NCBI GenBank assembly: GCA_013150955.1
Contig: JAADJD010000048.1
Coordinates: 1 to 44,833, forward strand
Reading direction: 5' to 3'
DNA from: Calditrichota bacterium
GTDB taxonomy: Bacteria; Calditrichota; Calditrichia; RBG-13-44-9; J042
Length of the DNA stretch: 44,833 nucleotides
In this document: positions 25,984 through 34,850 of the stretch, piece by piece
How the letters are laid out: every line of letters starts with the position of its first letter
Numbering within the stretch: the stretch's first letter is position 1
The notes under the pieces: model-generated
The model's input: only the letters and a program-made list of their open reading frames with translations
Databases searched by the model: none
Told to the model about the DNA's origin: nothing
Program-made: the position numbers and the translations under genes

Positions 25984-26783
25984 ACCTGTCGACCATTAAC
26001 CGGCTGCTGTACTCTCCGGGAATGTCTCTGGAGACACTTCTGCTGGTGCTGGGAGTGGCTTATTTGTTGGGGGCATTTCATGCGCTGGGCCCCGGGCATG
26101 GCAAGGCGCTGATGGCCGCCTATCTGGTGGGAACGCGCGGACGGGTGCGTGACGCCGTAACCGTGGCCGCCGCAATAACCTTCTCCCATATTTTTAGCGT
26201 GGTGTTGATCGGATTGCTGGCCATGCTGGTGATGGACTTTTTCTTCCCCGAGACGGCCGGAATCTGGTTGAGTCTATTGTCTGGACTGGGCATTCTGGCC
26301 ATTGGCATCTGGCTGTTTGTAAAGCACTGGCGGCGCCGTCGCCATCGCGCGGGAGGTGTAACAGAGGGGCTTTCCCGGGATCACCCGGACACTCACCGAC
26401 TACGGGAGTCCCATTCCCATAAGGAGGATCATCATCATCGGGTGCCTCATTCCCACCAGAAACCGCCCACGTTCTGGGAGAATGTCATGCTGGGCATTTC
26501 CGGTGGGCTGACACCCTGCCCAAAAGCGGTGGTCATCATGTTGCTGGCGATTTCGCTGCATCGGATGGTGCTGGGGTTGCTGGTGATCTCGGCATTTAGT
26601 CTGGGTCTGGCAACAACGCTGTTTGGAATAGGGGTTTTGTTGGTGAAGGCGTCGCACTGGGCCACCCACCATCTCCCCGAAACTCCACTGGAATGGCTCC
26701 CACTGGTAGGAGCCGGCATTATCATCGGATTGGGTGGGTATGTGGTGTATTTAACCCTTGCGACCGGGAAAATACTGGGGTAG
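25980..26783 (+). CDS. NicO/RcnA-family nickel/cobalt transporter
   Basis: 267 residues with six membrane helices in two groups of three. The first half has LGAFHALGPGHGKALMAAYL (51-70) and the second GISGGLTPCPKAVVIMLL, the paired motifs of the NicO family, which exports or imports Ni2+/Co2+. The cytoplasmic or periplasmic linker (about 118-162) is His-rich (e.g. SHSHKEDHHHRVPHSHQK), as expected for metal binding. It is translationally coupled to the EF-hand protein. Direction of transport cannot be told from sequence; RcnA members are exporters, others feed metalloenzymes. It ends the group and a repeat copy follows. Confidence 0.88.
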   Translation: MNLSTINRLLYSPGMSLETLLLVLGVAYLLGAFHALGPGHGKALMAAYLVGTRGRVRDAVTVAAAITFSHIFSVVLIGLLAMLVMDFFFPETAGIWLSLLSGLGILAIGIWLFVKHWRRRRHRAGGVTEGLSRDHPDTHRLRESHSHKEDHHHRVPHSHQKPPTFWENVMLGISGGLTPCPKAVVIMLLAISLHRMVLGLLVISAFSLGLATTLFGIGVLLVKASHWATHHLPETPLEWLPLVGAGIIIGLGGYVVYLTLATGKILG

Positions 26784-26812
26784 AAATTGACCTGCGAAAA
26801 CCTGCGGGAAAT

Positions 26813-26968
26813 AAACCCAGATTATGCATTGGAACCACGAATTACACGAATTAACACAAATAAGAATAATATCTGGATGAAAATTTGATTCGAAGTTTAT
26901 TCGCGATTTGATTGATATTTTTTGGGTTCATTCGCGTGGTTCAGGGTTTCATGCATTATGTGGGATAA
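26813..26968 (+). repeat. Interspersed palindromic repeat, full copy (R3)
   Basis: A compact copy of about 156 bp with ends AAACCCAGATTATGCATT (left) and TGCATTATGTGGGATAAAA (right, inverted relation). The core TATCTGGATGAAAATTTG is in the forward orientation. It fills most of the gap between the NicO gene and the next glycosidase, whose ribosome binding site begins 12 bases downstream. Confidence 0.85.
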
Positions 26969-26992
26969 AAGGTAAACTTCGGGAGCGAGTTT

Positions 26993-29797
26993 ATGCGTGG
27001 AAAGATGATCGGTTTCACTCCCCGAATCGGCATTCCGGGATGGCTTCTGGCGATGGGCCTGGTGGCAACCCTTGTTGCTCAAACCACCGTTCCTCTCCTG
27101 TCGCAGCTGTCGGTGGATCGGAACGATCCCATTTACACCACCTATGCAGCAGCGATAGAGCGTTCCGAATTTATTCTGGACGAAGGGTATCATTTTCTGT
27201 TTTATGATTCTTCCCGCGGGGCCGATTTTACCACGGACACCGGCGGCGACCTGTGTCTGGCCTTTCAGCAGGGGATGCACTACGTTTACCAGACCGGTCA
27301 ATATTTCCGGCAACCGATCATTCGCATGTCCTACCCGGATCTGGTGCGTTACGAATTTTTCCCCTTTCCATTTTTACAGGTGGAGGCCACTTTTCTGGTA
27401 TATAGCTCCCACATCGCCATCTGGGACGTGAAGATCACCAATGTCAGTCAAACCCAACAGGTATTTCAGGTAATTCCTTTTGTGTGGAATCGCTATCGGG
27501 TGTTTAACGAAGTGACCTTTCATGAGCAGGATCGGGCCATTCATTTTGTGCACGAAGAGCTCCCGGATAGCTGGACACTGAATCACCAGGTGCCTTACGT
27601 GAAAGATGTCCGGAATGTGGTGATGGTTTCCCGAAAGCCACAACGGTTGACCAGCTATCGAAGTTACCACTGGGGAACGGTACCCATTCCGCAAAAGGTG
27701 GTCATCGAAAAGCCGGCCCGTTTTCTGGTATGGGGTAAGATGGTGCATTCCAATGGAGAGCGGTGCCGTCATCAGGATCCAGCGCCGCGGTTTCAGGTGG
27801 TGTTGCATCGGGATTCCACCCGATTGTTGACCGAAACCGCCCCCCGATGGGGAAGCGCCGATCCCAACATCAGTCCCTACGGTTTTTACGGCGTGGAGCT
27901 GGGGAATTTTTCGGATTTGCGGGATGACGACCGTTTTACCCTGATGATGTTCTGTCCGGCCACAAAAGAAGGGGCTGCCATCACCGACACGGTGCGGTTT
28001 AAAGAAACCTCTACCATCCAGCGTCGGGATCTTTTTCTGGAACCCGCACCGTTTCCGGAGGCGCCGCAACAGGTGGATCGGGACATCTGGGGTAGCGGGA
28101 CGGAAATTCGGCTGTTCTGGAAAAAATCGGGAACGGCCACAACCTACCATGTGTTCCGCCGGGATTATCGCCGGGAAGGGGTTTACCGATTACTGGCAAC
28201 CCGGCAGTCGCGAACGTTTTACACCGATCGCAATATTCAGGGGGATCAAATCTACGGGTATGTGGTCATTGCCGAAGATTCGCTGGGACGCTGGAGTATG
28301 CATTCAACAGAAATCAACAACATTGCGGGTAGCGATTTCTTAACGGACATGCGCTATCCCGATCAACTGCGGAATCGGGTACGGGACATGGCCCGGGTGG
28401 TGGCATTGCCCATCCGCTTTCAGCTGGCTCCCGGGCAATCGGATTCCCTGCGGATCATTCGCATGGTCGCGCGTCCCGGCACACCCGTTCAGGAAATGCT
28501 GGATTCCGCCCGTGCCCTGATGAGGTTCGATCTGCAGCCGTTCATTCGGGCAAACGAAGAATTATTTGCGCGGCTGCCGGTACCCGATTTCCCCGATCCC
28601 GACCTCACCCTGCTGTACTGGAGCAGCTTTAACCTGATGCGTCAGCTGATGTTGCCTCCGGAAGGAAAATGCGGATACAATTATTACGTCTTCTCCCGCG
28701 AACCGCAATGGGGATGGGGACATGGGGGCCAGGTTTTCCACGAGAGCCTGACCATGCTGGCCTACGCATTTCTGGATCCCCGGAGTGCCATGGATTCTCA
28801 GCGCATCTATCGCGAGCGGCAGCAAAGGAACGGCTACATCAATTACCGCACCGGCCCCTATCTGGATGAAACGATCCCTTACAATCATCAACTGACCACC
28901 TCGGCGCCCTGGTATGCCTGGCAAAACTGGATGTTGTATCGGATAACCGGCGATCGACAGTTTTTAAAAGAGATGTACAAATCCAGCAAAGCGTTTTATG
29001 AATATTATGTGCGGAATCGAGATCAGGATGGCGATGGTCTTTGCGAATGGGGGGCGCATGCGGTGCTGGAGTCGGTGCGGGATGCGCGGGTGGCCGTGTG
29101 GGACGAGGTCGGCTGGCCGTCCCACTTTGAGGCGCTGGATTTGAATACCATGCTGGTTCAGGAGGCGCGCAGCCTGGCGGCCATGGCCCGGGAGCTGGGA
29201 AAAACCCGCGAAGCCCGTCGATGGGAGCGGGAGGCCCGGGAACGGGACCGGAAAATCAACCAGTTCATGTGGGATCCGGAGACCGGTTTTTATTACCATG
29301 TGGACAGAACCGATCACGACTTTAGCTACAAAGCACCGGACGATTTGAAACGGCAGGAAATTATCGGCTTTTTGCCCCTGTGGGCGGGGATTGCCAGCCG
29401 GGAGCAGGCCAAACAACTGGTGAACCACCTAACGAATCCCGCAAAATTCTGGCGGCCGTACGGCATCCCCTCACTGGCGGCGGATGATCCCTATTACAAT
29501 CCAAAAGGCTACTGGAACGGCCCGGTGTGGGTGGAATGGAATTACCTCATCGTCCACGGGTTGTTGCAATATGGCTATCGAGAAGAAGCAAAAATGCTGG
29601 TACAGCGCGTGGCAGCCAACATGATCAATCAACTCAAGAAGGATCACCAGTTCTGGGAGTTTTACAGTCCGGACGAACCGTGGGCGGGATATCATCGGCA
29701 GTACATCTGGGCGGGACTGATCGCCCGCATGTTGCTGGATGTGTACGCTCCGGAAGTCTCAGGGGTAAGGGAATCTTTTTTATCGAAGCCAGACTGA
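26993..29797 (+). CDS. MGH1/GH63-like glycoside hydrolase with inserted Cys-pair module and FnIII
   Basis: 934 residues with a signal peptide (LAMGLVATLVAQ) and no sorting domain, so probably periplasmic. The N-terminal beta domain (about 35-241) is interrupted by the shared module (about 242-360: Cys258, Cys321, GFYGVELGNF at 297-306) and an FnIII domain (about 365-448), then resumes (about 466-530). The catalytic (alpha/alpha)6 barrel (about 540-920) has WGWGHGGQVFHES, a calcium-loop-like DQDGDGLCEWG and YWNGPVWVEWNYL, the style of the GH63/mannosylglycerate-hydrolase-like group. The second protein of this type at 36680 lacks the insertion. It starts at ATG 26993 with GGGAG seven bases upstream; ATG 27005 is an alternative. 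It is probably exo-acting on alpha-linked oligosaccharides; the substrate is unknown. Confidence 0.85.
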   Translation: MRGKMIGFTPRIGIPGWLLAMGLVATLVAQTTVPLLSQLSVDRNDPIYTTYAAAIERSEFILDEGYHFLFYDSSRGADFTTDTGGDLCLAFQQGMHYVYQTGQYFRQPIIRMSYPDLVRYEFFPFPFLQVEATFLVYSSHIAIWDVKITNVSQTQQVFQVIPFVWNRYRVFNEVTFHEQDRAIHFVHEELPDSWTLNHQVPYVKDVRNVVMVSRKPQRLTSYRSYHWGTVPIPQKVVIEKPARFLVWGKMVHSNGERCRHQDPAPRFQVVLHRDSTRLLTETAPRWGSADPNISPYGFYGVELGNFSDLRDDDRFTLMMFCPATKEGAAITDTVRFKETSTIQRRDLFLEPAPFPEAPQQVDRDIWGSGTEIRLFWKKSGTATTYHVFRRDYRREGVYRLLATRQSRTFYTDRNIQGDQIYGYVVIAEDSLGRWSMHSTEINNIAGSDFLTDMRYPDQLRNRVRDMARVVALPIRFQLAPGQSDSLRIIRMVARPGTPVQEMLDSARALMRFDLQPFIRANEELFARLPVPDFPDPDLTLLYWSSFNLMRQLMLPPEGKCGYNYYVFSREPQWGWGHGGQVFHESLTMLAYAFLDPRSAMDSQRIYRERQQRNGYINYRTGPYLDETIPYNHQLTTSAPWYAWQNWMLYRITGDRQFLKEMYKSSKAFYEYYVRNRDQDGDGLCEWGAHAVLESVRDARVAVWDEVGWPSHFEALDLNTMLVQEARSLAAMARELGKTREARRWEREARERDRKINQFMWDPETGFYYHVDRTDHDFSYKAPDDLKRQEIIGFLPLWAGIASREQAKQLVNHLTNPAKFWRPYGIPSLAADDPYYNPKGYWNGPVWVEWNYLIVHGLLQYGYREEAKMLVQRVAANMINQLKKDHQFWEFYSPDEPWAGYHRQYIWAGLIARMLLDVYAPEVSGVRESFLSKPD

Positions 29798-29954
29798 GCC
29801 GAAATAAGCGGGGAATGGGTGTGGGTAAACTGAATGGCGAAGGGATCCGGAAAAGGGACAATTAACAACCATTTGTGCTCTGAGGAAATCGGGTTGAGGT
29901 GGGGGCTTCAGAAGGCATTTAAAATGTAATCATTCACAAAACCGCGAGGGGAAG

Positions 29955-32522
29955 ATGAAAGCCATTTTGCTGATGGGGCTGATTATTTTTACCGGCCTGG
30001 CCCGGGGCGATTCGGGCACCATTCCGGCGTTCCGCCTGGAATCCAGTGACATCGCGCTTCATCGACTGGCTCAGCCGGGTACGCCATTTGATAAGGTGGG
30101 GCGCCGCTTTGCCATTCTGGGAGACGAAAGCGGATCCTTCGAGGCGTGGGCCTATCCGCTTAAGTTATTCCGGAATGCCCGGCTCACCTTCTTTGTGGGA
30201 AACTCCACCCGCGGCATCCCTGCCAGCCAGATCGTTCGCTACATCGATGTGTCCCCCGCGGTCACCACACTCACCTTTACCTATCAATCGTTCACCGTAA
30301 AGGCCCATTACATTGTGCCCATCAAGGAACCCGGTGGCCTGGTGTTGCTGGAAGTGGACGCCTCCGTGCCGTTGAAAATTGTGGTTGGATTTGTTCCGGT
30401 GCTGCAACCCATGTGGCCGGCGGGATTGGGCGGACAGTACGCGTACTGGAACCAGCAGCTCCGGGCATACGTCATTTCCGAATCCAGCGGAAACAATCAC
30501 GCCCTGTTTGGTTCCCCGGCGGGAACGGGTATTTCCTACACGCCGGCCCACATGCTTTCCGATTATCCCAACGAATTTGTTATCGATATTCCCGATCCCG
30601 ATCCGGTGCGGGGCAAATACATCCCCATCATTATGGCTGGTGGTCGAGGCGAACGCGATTCCATCACCGCGGTGTACCAGCGTCTGGCACGAAACGTGGA
30701 GGCCTATTATCAACAGGCCCGGGCGCATTATCGCCATTTGCGGCAACAGACCATGAAGGTGCAAACGCCAGTTTCGGAAATCAACCTGGCGTTTGAATGG
30801 GCAAAGATTGCCTATGACAACCTGGTGGTGGACAATCCGGATCTGGGAACCGGTCTGGTGGCCGGCCTGGGAGCATCCGGAAGCAGCGGTCGTCCGGGAT
30901 TTGGCTGGTTTTTCGGCGGCGATGCCTATATCAATGCCCTCAGTTTGAATAGCCTGAATGCCTACTCAACCGTTCGGGATGCGCTGGCATTTACCCGGAA
31001 ATGGCAACGAGAGGATGGTAAAATGGCCCATGAATTAACCCAGGCGGCCGCCTATGTGGACTGGTGGAAGGATTACCATTATGGCTACATCCATGGAGAT
31101 ACGACGCCTTACTACATTGTGGCCATGTGGGACTATGTGCGCATGAGCGGGGATGTGGCATTTTTACGGCAAAGCTGGGAATCGATTGTGCGGGCGTATC
31201 GCTGGTGTTTGCAAACCGATGCCAATAAGGATGGGTTGATGGACAATCGGAAGGCCGGGCTGGGTGCCACCGAATATGGGGCATTCACCGGGGTGGAAAC
31301 CGATATCTATCTGGGGGCCATCTGGGTTCAGGCCACCCGGGCCATGGCCGCCCTGGCCCGAATTATGGAAGATCAGCAGTGGGCCCGAACGGCCAGCGCC
31401 GATTTCCAGCGCGCCCGAAAGGCTTTTGACCGGAAATTCTGGGATCCTTCCCACCAGATGTACTCCTTCGCCTTCAACGCCAGAGGGGAACGGGTCACCG
31501 AGGTTACCCCCTGGTGTGCGGTGGGACTCATGTGGGAGTTGGGTCAACCGGAACGCAGTTTGCAATCGCTGGAGAAAATCGCTACAGCGGAGTTAACCAC
31601 CGACTGGGGCGTTCGCAGCCTGTCCATTCACAGCAAGTTTTATCAACCGCTCAATTACAACTACGGTGCAGTCTGGCCTTTCCTGACCAGCTGGGTGACC
31701 ACCGCTCAATTTAAGCATCATCAGTTGTTGCAGGGATTTGCCACCTTGATGAGCACGGTGCGGCATACGTTCGACCATCAACTGGGGGCCATTACCGAGG
31801 TATTTTCCGGCAGTCTTAACGTCTGGCCGCAGGAAGCGGTGGCCCATCAGGGATTCTCCACTGCCGGAGTGGTGCTGCCTTTTGTCCGAGGGTTGCTGGG
31901 ACTGGAGGGCGACGCCATCCAGCATCGCGTGCAGTTTATGCCGCATTTTCCACCCGACTGGCGGGAAGTGCACATTCGGGACTACAGGGTTGGGGAGTCA
32001 CGCTGGAATTTTCACTATTTCCGACGGGACGATCGCATCGAATTGCAGGTGACGGTGGAAAATGGGGTGGGGTATCGGCTGGACTTTGCCCCCGCTCTGG
32101 CTTACGATGCCCCCATTGAACAGGTGCGGGTGAACGGGCAATCTGTTGCCTATCAGGAGCAGATCTCCGCGTATTTGAAGCACCCGGAAATGAGCCTGCC
32201 CATCCAGGGCGAACAGCTGACCGTGGTGATTCAGTTTCAACCTTCACTGGAATTTTTGCCGGTTACCTACCCCTCCCGAACCGGGGAAGCCAACCGGGGC
32301 CTGAAGGTGGTATCGCTCCGTTATCGCGATCAGGGATACGATCTGCTGGTGGAAGGTCTTGCCGGTGAACGCTACGGGCTGCCCCTGCAGAATGCACAGC
32401 GTATCAAAAAAGTGCGTGGAGCCCGTTTACAAAATGATCAATTGCAGATTGAATTTCCCGAAGGAGCGCCGGGCGAATTTAAGCGCCTGCAGGTGCGAAT
32501 TGAACTCCAGGCGGCACCCTGA
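29955..32522 (+). CDS. GDE/GH133-like (alpha/alpha)6-barrel glycoside hydrolase
   Basis: 855 residues with a signal peptide (1-18) and no sorting domain. The N-terminal beta-sandwich spans about 25-265. The (alpha/alpha)6 barrel (about 275-660) contains GRPGFGWFFGGDAYINAL (312-329), close to the RPGFPWFFGRD hallmark of amylo-alpha-1,6-glucosidase-type proteins. It also has MAHELTQ (357-363) and a Glu/Asp-rich stretch ATEYGAFTGVETD (438-450) that may hold catalytic acids. The C-terminal part (about 680-855) is beta-rich. It follows the first MGH1-like hydrolase after a 157-bp gap with no clear terminator. Family members debranch glycogen-type glucans or act on related alpha-glycosides; a periplasmic location argues for an imported oligosaccharide rather than storage glycogen. 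Confidence 0.83.
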   Translation: MKAILLMGLIIFTGLARGDSGTIPAFRLESSDIALHRLAQPGTPFDKVGRRFAILGDESGSFEAWAYPLKLFRNARLTFFVGNSTRGIPASQIVRYIDVSPAVTTLTFTYQSFTVKAHYIVPIKEPGGLVLLEVDASVPLKIVVGFVPVLQPMWPAGLGGQYAYWNQQLRAYVISESSGNNHALFGSPAGTGISYTPAHMLSDYPNEFVIDIPDPDPVRGKYIPIIMAGGRGERDSITAVYQRLARNVEAYYQQARAHYRHLRQQTMKVQTPVSEINLAFEWAKIAYDNLVVDNPDLGTGLVAGLGASGSSGRPGFGWFFGGDAYINALSLNSLNAYSTVRDALAFTRKWQREDGKMAHELTQAAAYVDWWKDYHYGYIHGDTTPYYIVAMWDYVRMSGDVAFLRQSWESIVRAYRWCLQTDANKDGLMDNRKAGLGATEYGAFTGVETDIYLGAIWVQATRAMAALARIMEDQQWARTASADFQRARKAFDRKFWDPSHQMYSFAFNARGERVTEVTPWCAVGLMWELGQPERSLQSLEKIATAELTTDWGVRSLSIHSKFYQPLNYNYGAVWPFLTSWVTTAQFKHHQLLQGFATLMSTVRHTFDHQLGAITEVFSGSLNVWPQEAVAHQGFSTAGVVLPFVRGLLGLEGDAIQHRVQFMPHFPPDWREVHIRDYRVGESRWNFHYFRRDDRIELQVTVENGVGYRLDFAPALAYDAPIEQVRVNGQSVAYQEQISAYLKHPEMSLPIQGEQLTVVIQFQPSLEFLPVTYPSRTGEANRGLKVVSLRYRDQGYDLLVEGLAGERYGLPLQNAQRIKKVRGARLQNDQLQIEFPEGAPGEFKRLQVRIELQAAP

Positions 32523-32837
32523 TGGGCATAAGTTTGCGCCGTTTACTAATGGGAAAATGAAGATCCAATTGAACAGGAGCAAATGACAGACAAATGAACC
32601 CGGATTATGCAATCGCCTACGGATTGTACGAATGAACACAAACAAAAATTAGACCCAGATTATGCATTAAACCCCGAATTACACGAATTAACACAAATAA
32701 AATTAATAAAATAAATCGGGTAGTATCTGGATGAAAAATGGTTTTCGTGATTTATTCGCTATTTTGTGGATGTGTTTTGGTTTCATTCGCGTGATTCGCG
32801 GTTTCAGGCATTATTTAGGTTAAAAACAAGGTTCGAT
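32523..32837 (+). other. Gene-free stretch: repeat copies before the GH172 gene
   Basis: The first 70 bases hold nothing I recognise apart from a ribosome-binding-like AGGAG followed by a four-codon ATG-to-TGA frame near 32583, which I regard as chance. A partial repeat end (about 32593-32651) and a full copy (32652-32823) fill the remainder. Confidence 0.5.
32652..32823 (+). repeat. Interspersed palindromic repeat, full copy (R4) with a partial copy upstream
   Basis: The full copy has ACCCAGATTATGCATTAAACC at its left end and GGCATTATTTAGGTTAAAA at its right end, with a forward core TATCTGGATGAAAAATGG. A partial left arm of another copy (AACCCGGATTATGCAATCG) lies just before it at 32596-32651. 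The right arm is open in frame with the following gene, which could mislead start prediction. Confidence 0.82.
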
Positions 32838-34850
32838 ATGAAACACCAGCATCGATTGAACCGTCGGGTTTCCGGAGGAAGCAGGGGCGTTTTTCTCGGA
32901 TTGGGAATACTCCCTGTCCTGATTCTGCTGTCCACTCTATCCGCTCAGAGCCTCTGGGAAACGCTGCTCAGTCCTGCCCGATTACCCGTGTTAAAGCCAT
33001 ACCGACTGGTGCAAATTTCCAGTTTTGATTCGACGGGCGGAAATGAAGATCGCATTCAAATTCCGCCGGGTCGCACCGTTCCCCTTGCGCAAATCACCGG
33101 GCCGGGTATCATCACCCGAATCTGGTTGACCATCGACTCCCGCGATCCCTACTTTCTGCGCCGCTTGCTGTTACGCATGTACTGGGATGATGAAACCCAC
33201 CCCTCCGTGGAAGTCCCCATCGGCGATTTTTTCGGCAATGGGTTTCAATATACTCACTATATTTCCCAATTTCTGGGGATGAGCAGTGGTGGCTATTATT
33301 GCTATTTTCCCATGCCGTTCCGTCGCTCCGCACGAATCGAAGTAGAAAATCAAAGCGACTTCGAGGTGCTGGCATTTTATTATCAAATTGATTATCAGCA
33401 GTTAAACCAATCGCTTCCGGAAGATGCCGCTTACTTTCATGCTTTCTGGAATCGGGACATCCGAACCCCTCCCGGAAAACCGTACACGGTGCTGGAAGCC
33501 CGGGGAAAAGGGCATTTTGTTGGAATGAATCTCCACATGCAAAGTCATCAGAACCGTCTCTGGTTTCTGGAAGGGGATGAGATGATTTACGTGGATGATG
33601 AATCGGTTCCTTCCATTCATGGCACCGGTACGGAGGATTATTTTACCAGCGGATGGTATTTCCAGCACGGCCCATTTAGTGCCCCATTTCATGGACTGTT
33701 GTTAAAGGACGATTCTCTGGCACGGGTGGTGGCCTATCGGTTTCACGTGGCGGATGCCATTCCCTTTACCTCAGCCTTTCGCTTTACCATCGAGCATGGG
33801 CATGCCAATCAGGAAGTTGCCGATTACAGCAGCACCGCCTACTGGTATCAGCTGGAGCCCCACCAGCCATTTCCACCCATTCTGCCAGCCTCCCTGCGGA
33901 TTCCGTTGCGGGTAACCATTCCACCGGGTGTGCGGGAATTTGAGACCCTTCGTCCCCTGGAAACGAATGTTGATTACCAGGTGGAGGATATGCGATCCTG
34001 GGGACCTGACTGGAGCCAGTTGCAGCAGCTGTATGTCCGGGTGTCTCAATCGGGAGAGGCATTTACTCTGGAGCTTTCGGATCTGGAAGAACGGGCTTAT
34101 GCCATCGGCGTGTATTACACCAGAGGCCCCGATTACGGGAAGGTTACTGTTTTTAGTGGGGATACGGTTGTAGGGCGCTGGAATGGCCATGCACCCCGTG
34201 TCCGTCCGGGTGGGCGCATGTCCCTGAAGCCCATTTCCGTTAAAAATGGGAAAATTACATTACGATTTCGCGTGGAGTCGGGGGAGCATCCATCTGCCCT
34301 GGCCGTGGGATTGGATGCGTATCGGCTGGAGCCGGTGCGGGAATTTATTCCAGAATGGATGATCATTGGGCCCTTTCCCAATCCCATGCGTTCGGAAAAG
34401 GAGCGGCTGGGCCTGGATGTGGTCTATCCACCAGAAAGAGAGTTGGATTTCACCCGCAGGTATCGCGGTGCCGATGATCAGTGGGTTCGATGGCAACGCA
34501 TTTTAACCCCGGATGACGGACGGATTCACCTCTGGAATCGGTTTCAACCGTATGAACGGGTGGTGGCATACGCATTCACCTACGTGTATTCACCGCGGGA
34601 TCAGGTGCTGCCCTTGCTGATCGGCTCCGATGATGGCATTAAAATTTACGTGAATGGCAAACCGGTATTTCAAAAGCTGGAGGTGCGAATTGCCATGCCC
34701 GATCAGGACCGCATTCCGGTTCGTTTGTGCAAAGGGTGGAATCGGCTATTGTTAAAAATCGAAAACAATCTGGGTGGTTACGCATTTTTTGCCCGTTTCC
34801 TGGATCCCGGTCGGGAGTTGACGTACCGGCTGGATCCACCGGAAAGGTGA
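32838..34850 (+). CDS. GH172 (DUF2961) enzyme with extra C-terminal beta domain
   Basis: From the ATG at 32838 this is 670 residues with a signal peptide (about 17-37); an earlier in-frame ATG at 32766 lies inside the repeat and is rejected. The GH172 core spans about 40-390. Candidate catalytic acids are Glu245 (FLEGDE) and Glu266 (HGTGTEDYF); their 21-residue spacing equals that of the nucleophile and acid/base (Glu270, Glu291) I recall for bifidobacterial GH172. Characterised members act on alpha-D-fructofuranosyl or D-arabinofuranosyl linkages. Residues about 505-670 form an extra beta domain (EWMIIGPFPN, LLIGSDDGIKIYVNG, KGWNRLLLKIENN) of the PA14/jelly-roll type, possibly sugar binding. 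There is no sorting domain, so it is probably periplasmic. Confidence 0.87.
   Translation: MKHQHRLNRRVSGGSRGVFLGLGILPVLILLSTLSAQSLWETLLSPARLPVLKPYRLVQISSFDSTGGNEDRIQIPPGRTVPLAQITGPGIITRIWLTIDSRDPYFLRRLLLRMYWDDETHPSVEVPIGDFFGNGFQYTHYISQFLGMSSGGYYCYFPMPFRRSARIEVENQSDFEVLAFYYQIDYQQLNQSLPEDAAYFHAFWNRDIRTPPGKPYTVLEARGKGHFVGMNLHMQSHQNRLWFLEGDEMIYVDDESVPSIHGTGTEDYFTSGWYFQHGPFSAPFHGLLLKDDSLARVVAYRFHVADAIPFTSAFRFTIEHGHANQEVADYSSTAYWYQLEPHQPFPPILPASLRIPLRVTIPPGVREFETLRPLETNVDYQVEDMRSWGPDWSQLQQLYVRVSQSGEAFTLELSDLEERAYAIGVYYTRGPDYGKVTVFSGDTVVGRWNGHAPRVRPGGRMSLKPISVKNGKITLRFRVESGEHPSALAVGLDAYRLEPVREFIPEWMIIGPFPNPMRSEKERLGLDVVYPPERELDFTRRYRGADDQWVRWQRILTPDDGRIHLWNRFQPYERVVAYAFTYVYSPRDQVLPLLIGSDDGIKIYVNGKPVFQKLEVRIAMPDQDRIPVRLCKGWNRLLLKIENNLGGYAFFARFLDPGRELTYRLDPPER

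Noticed and set aside
32766-32837. Upstream start for the GH172 gene
   Set aside because: The extra codons come from the right arm of a repeat and would precede the signal peptide with a charged stretch.
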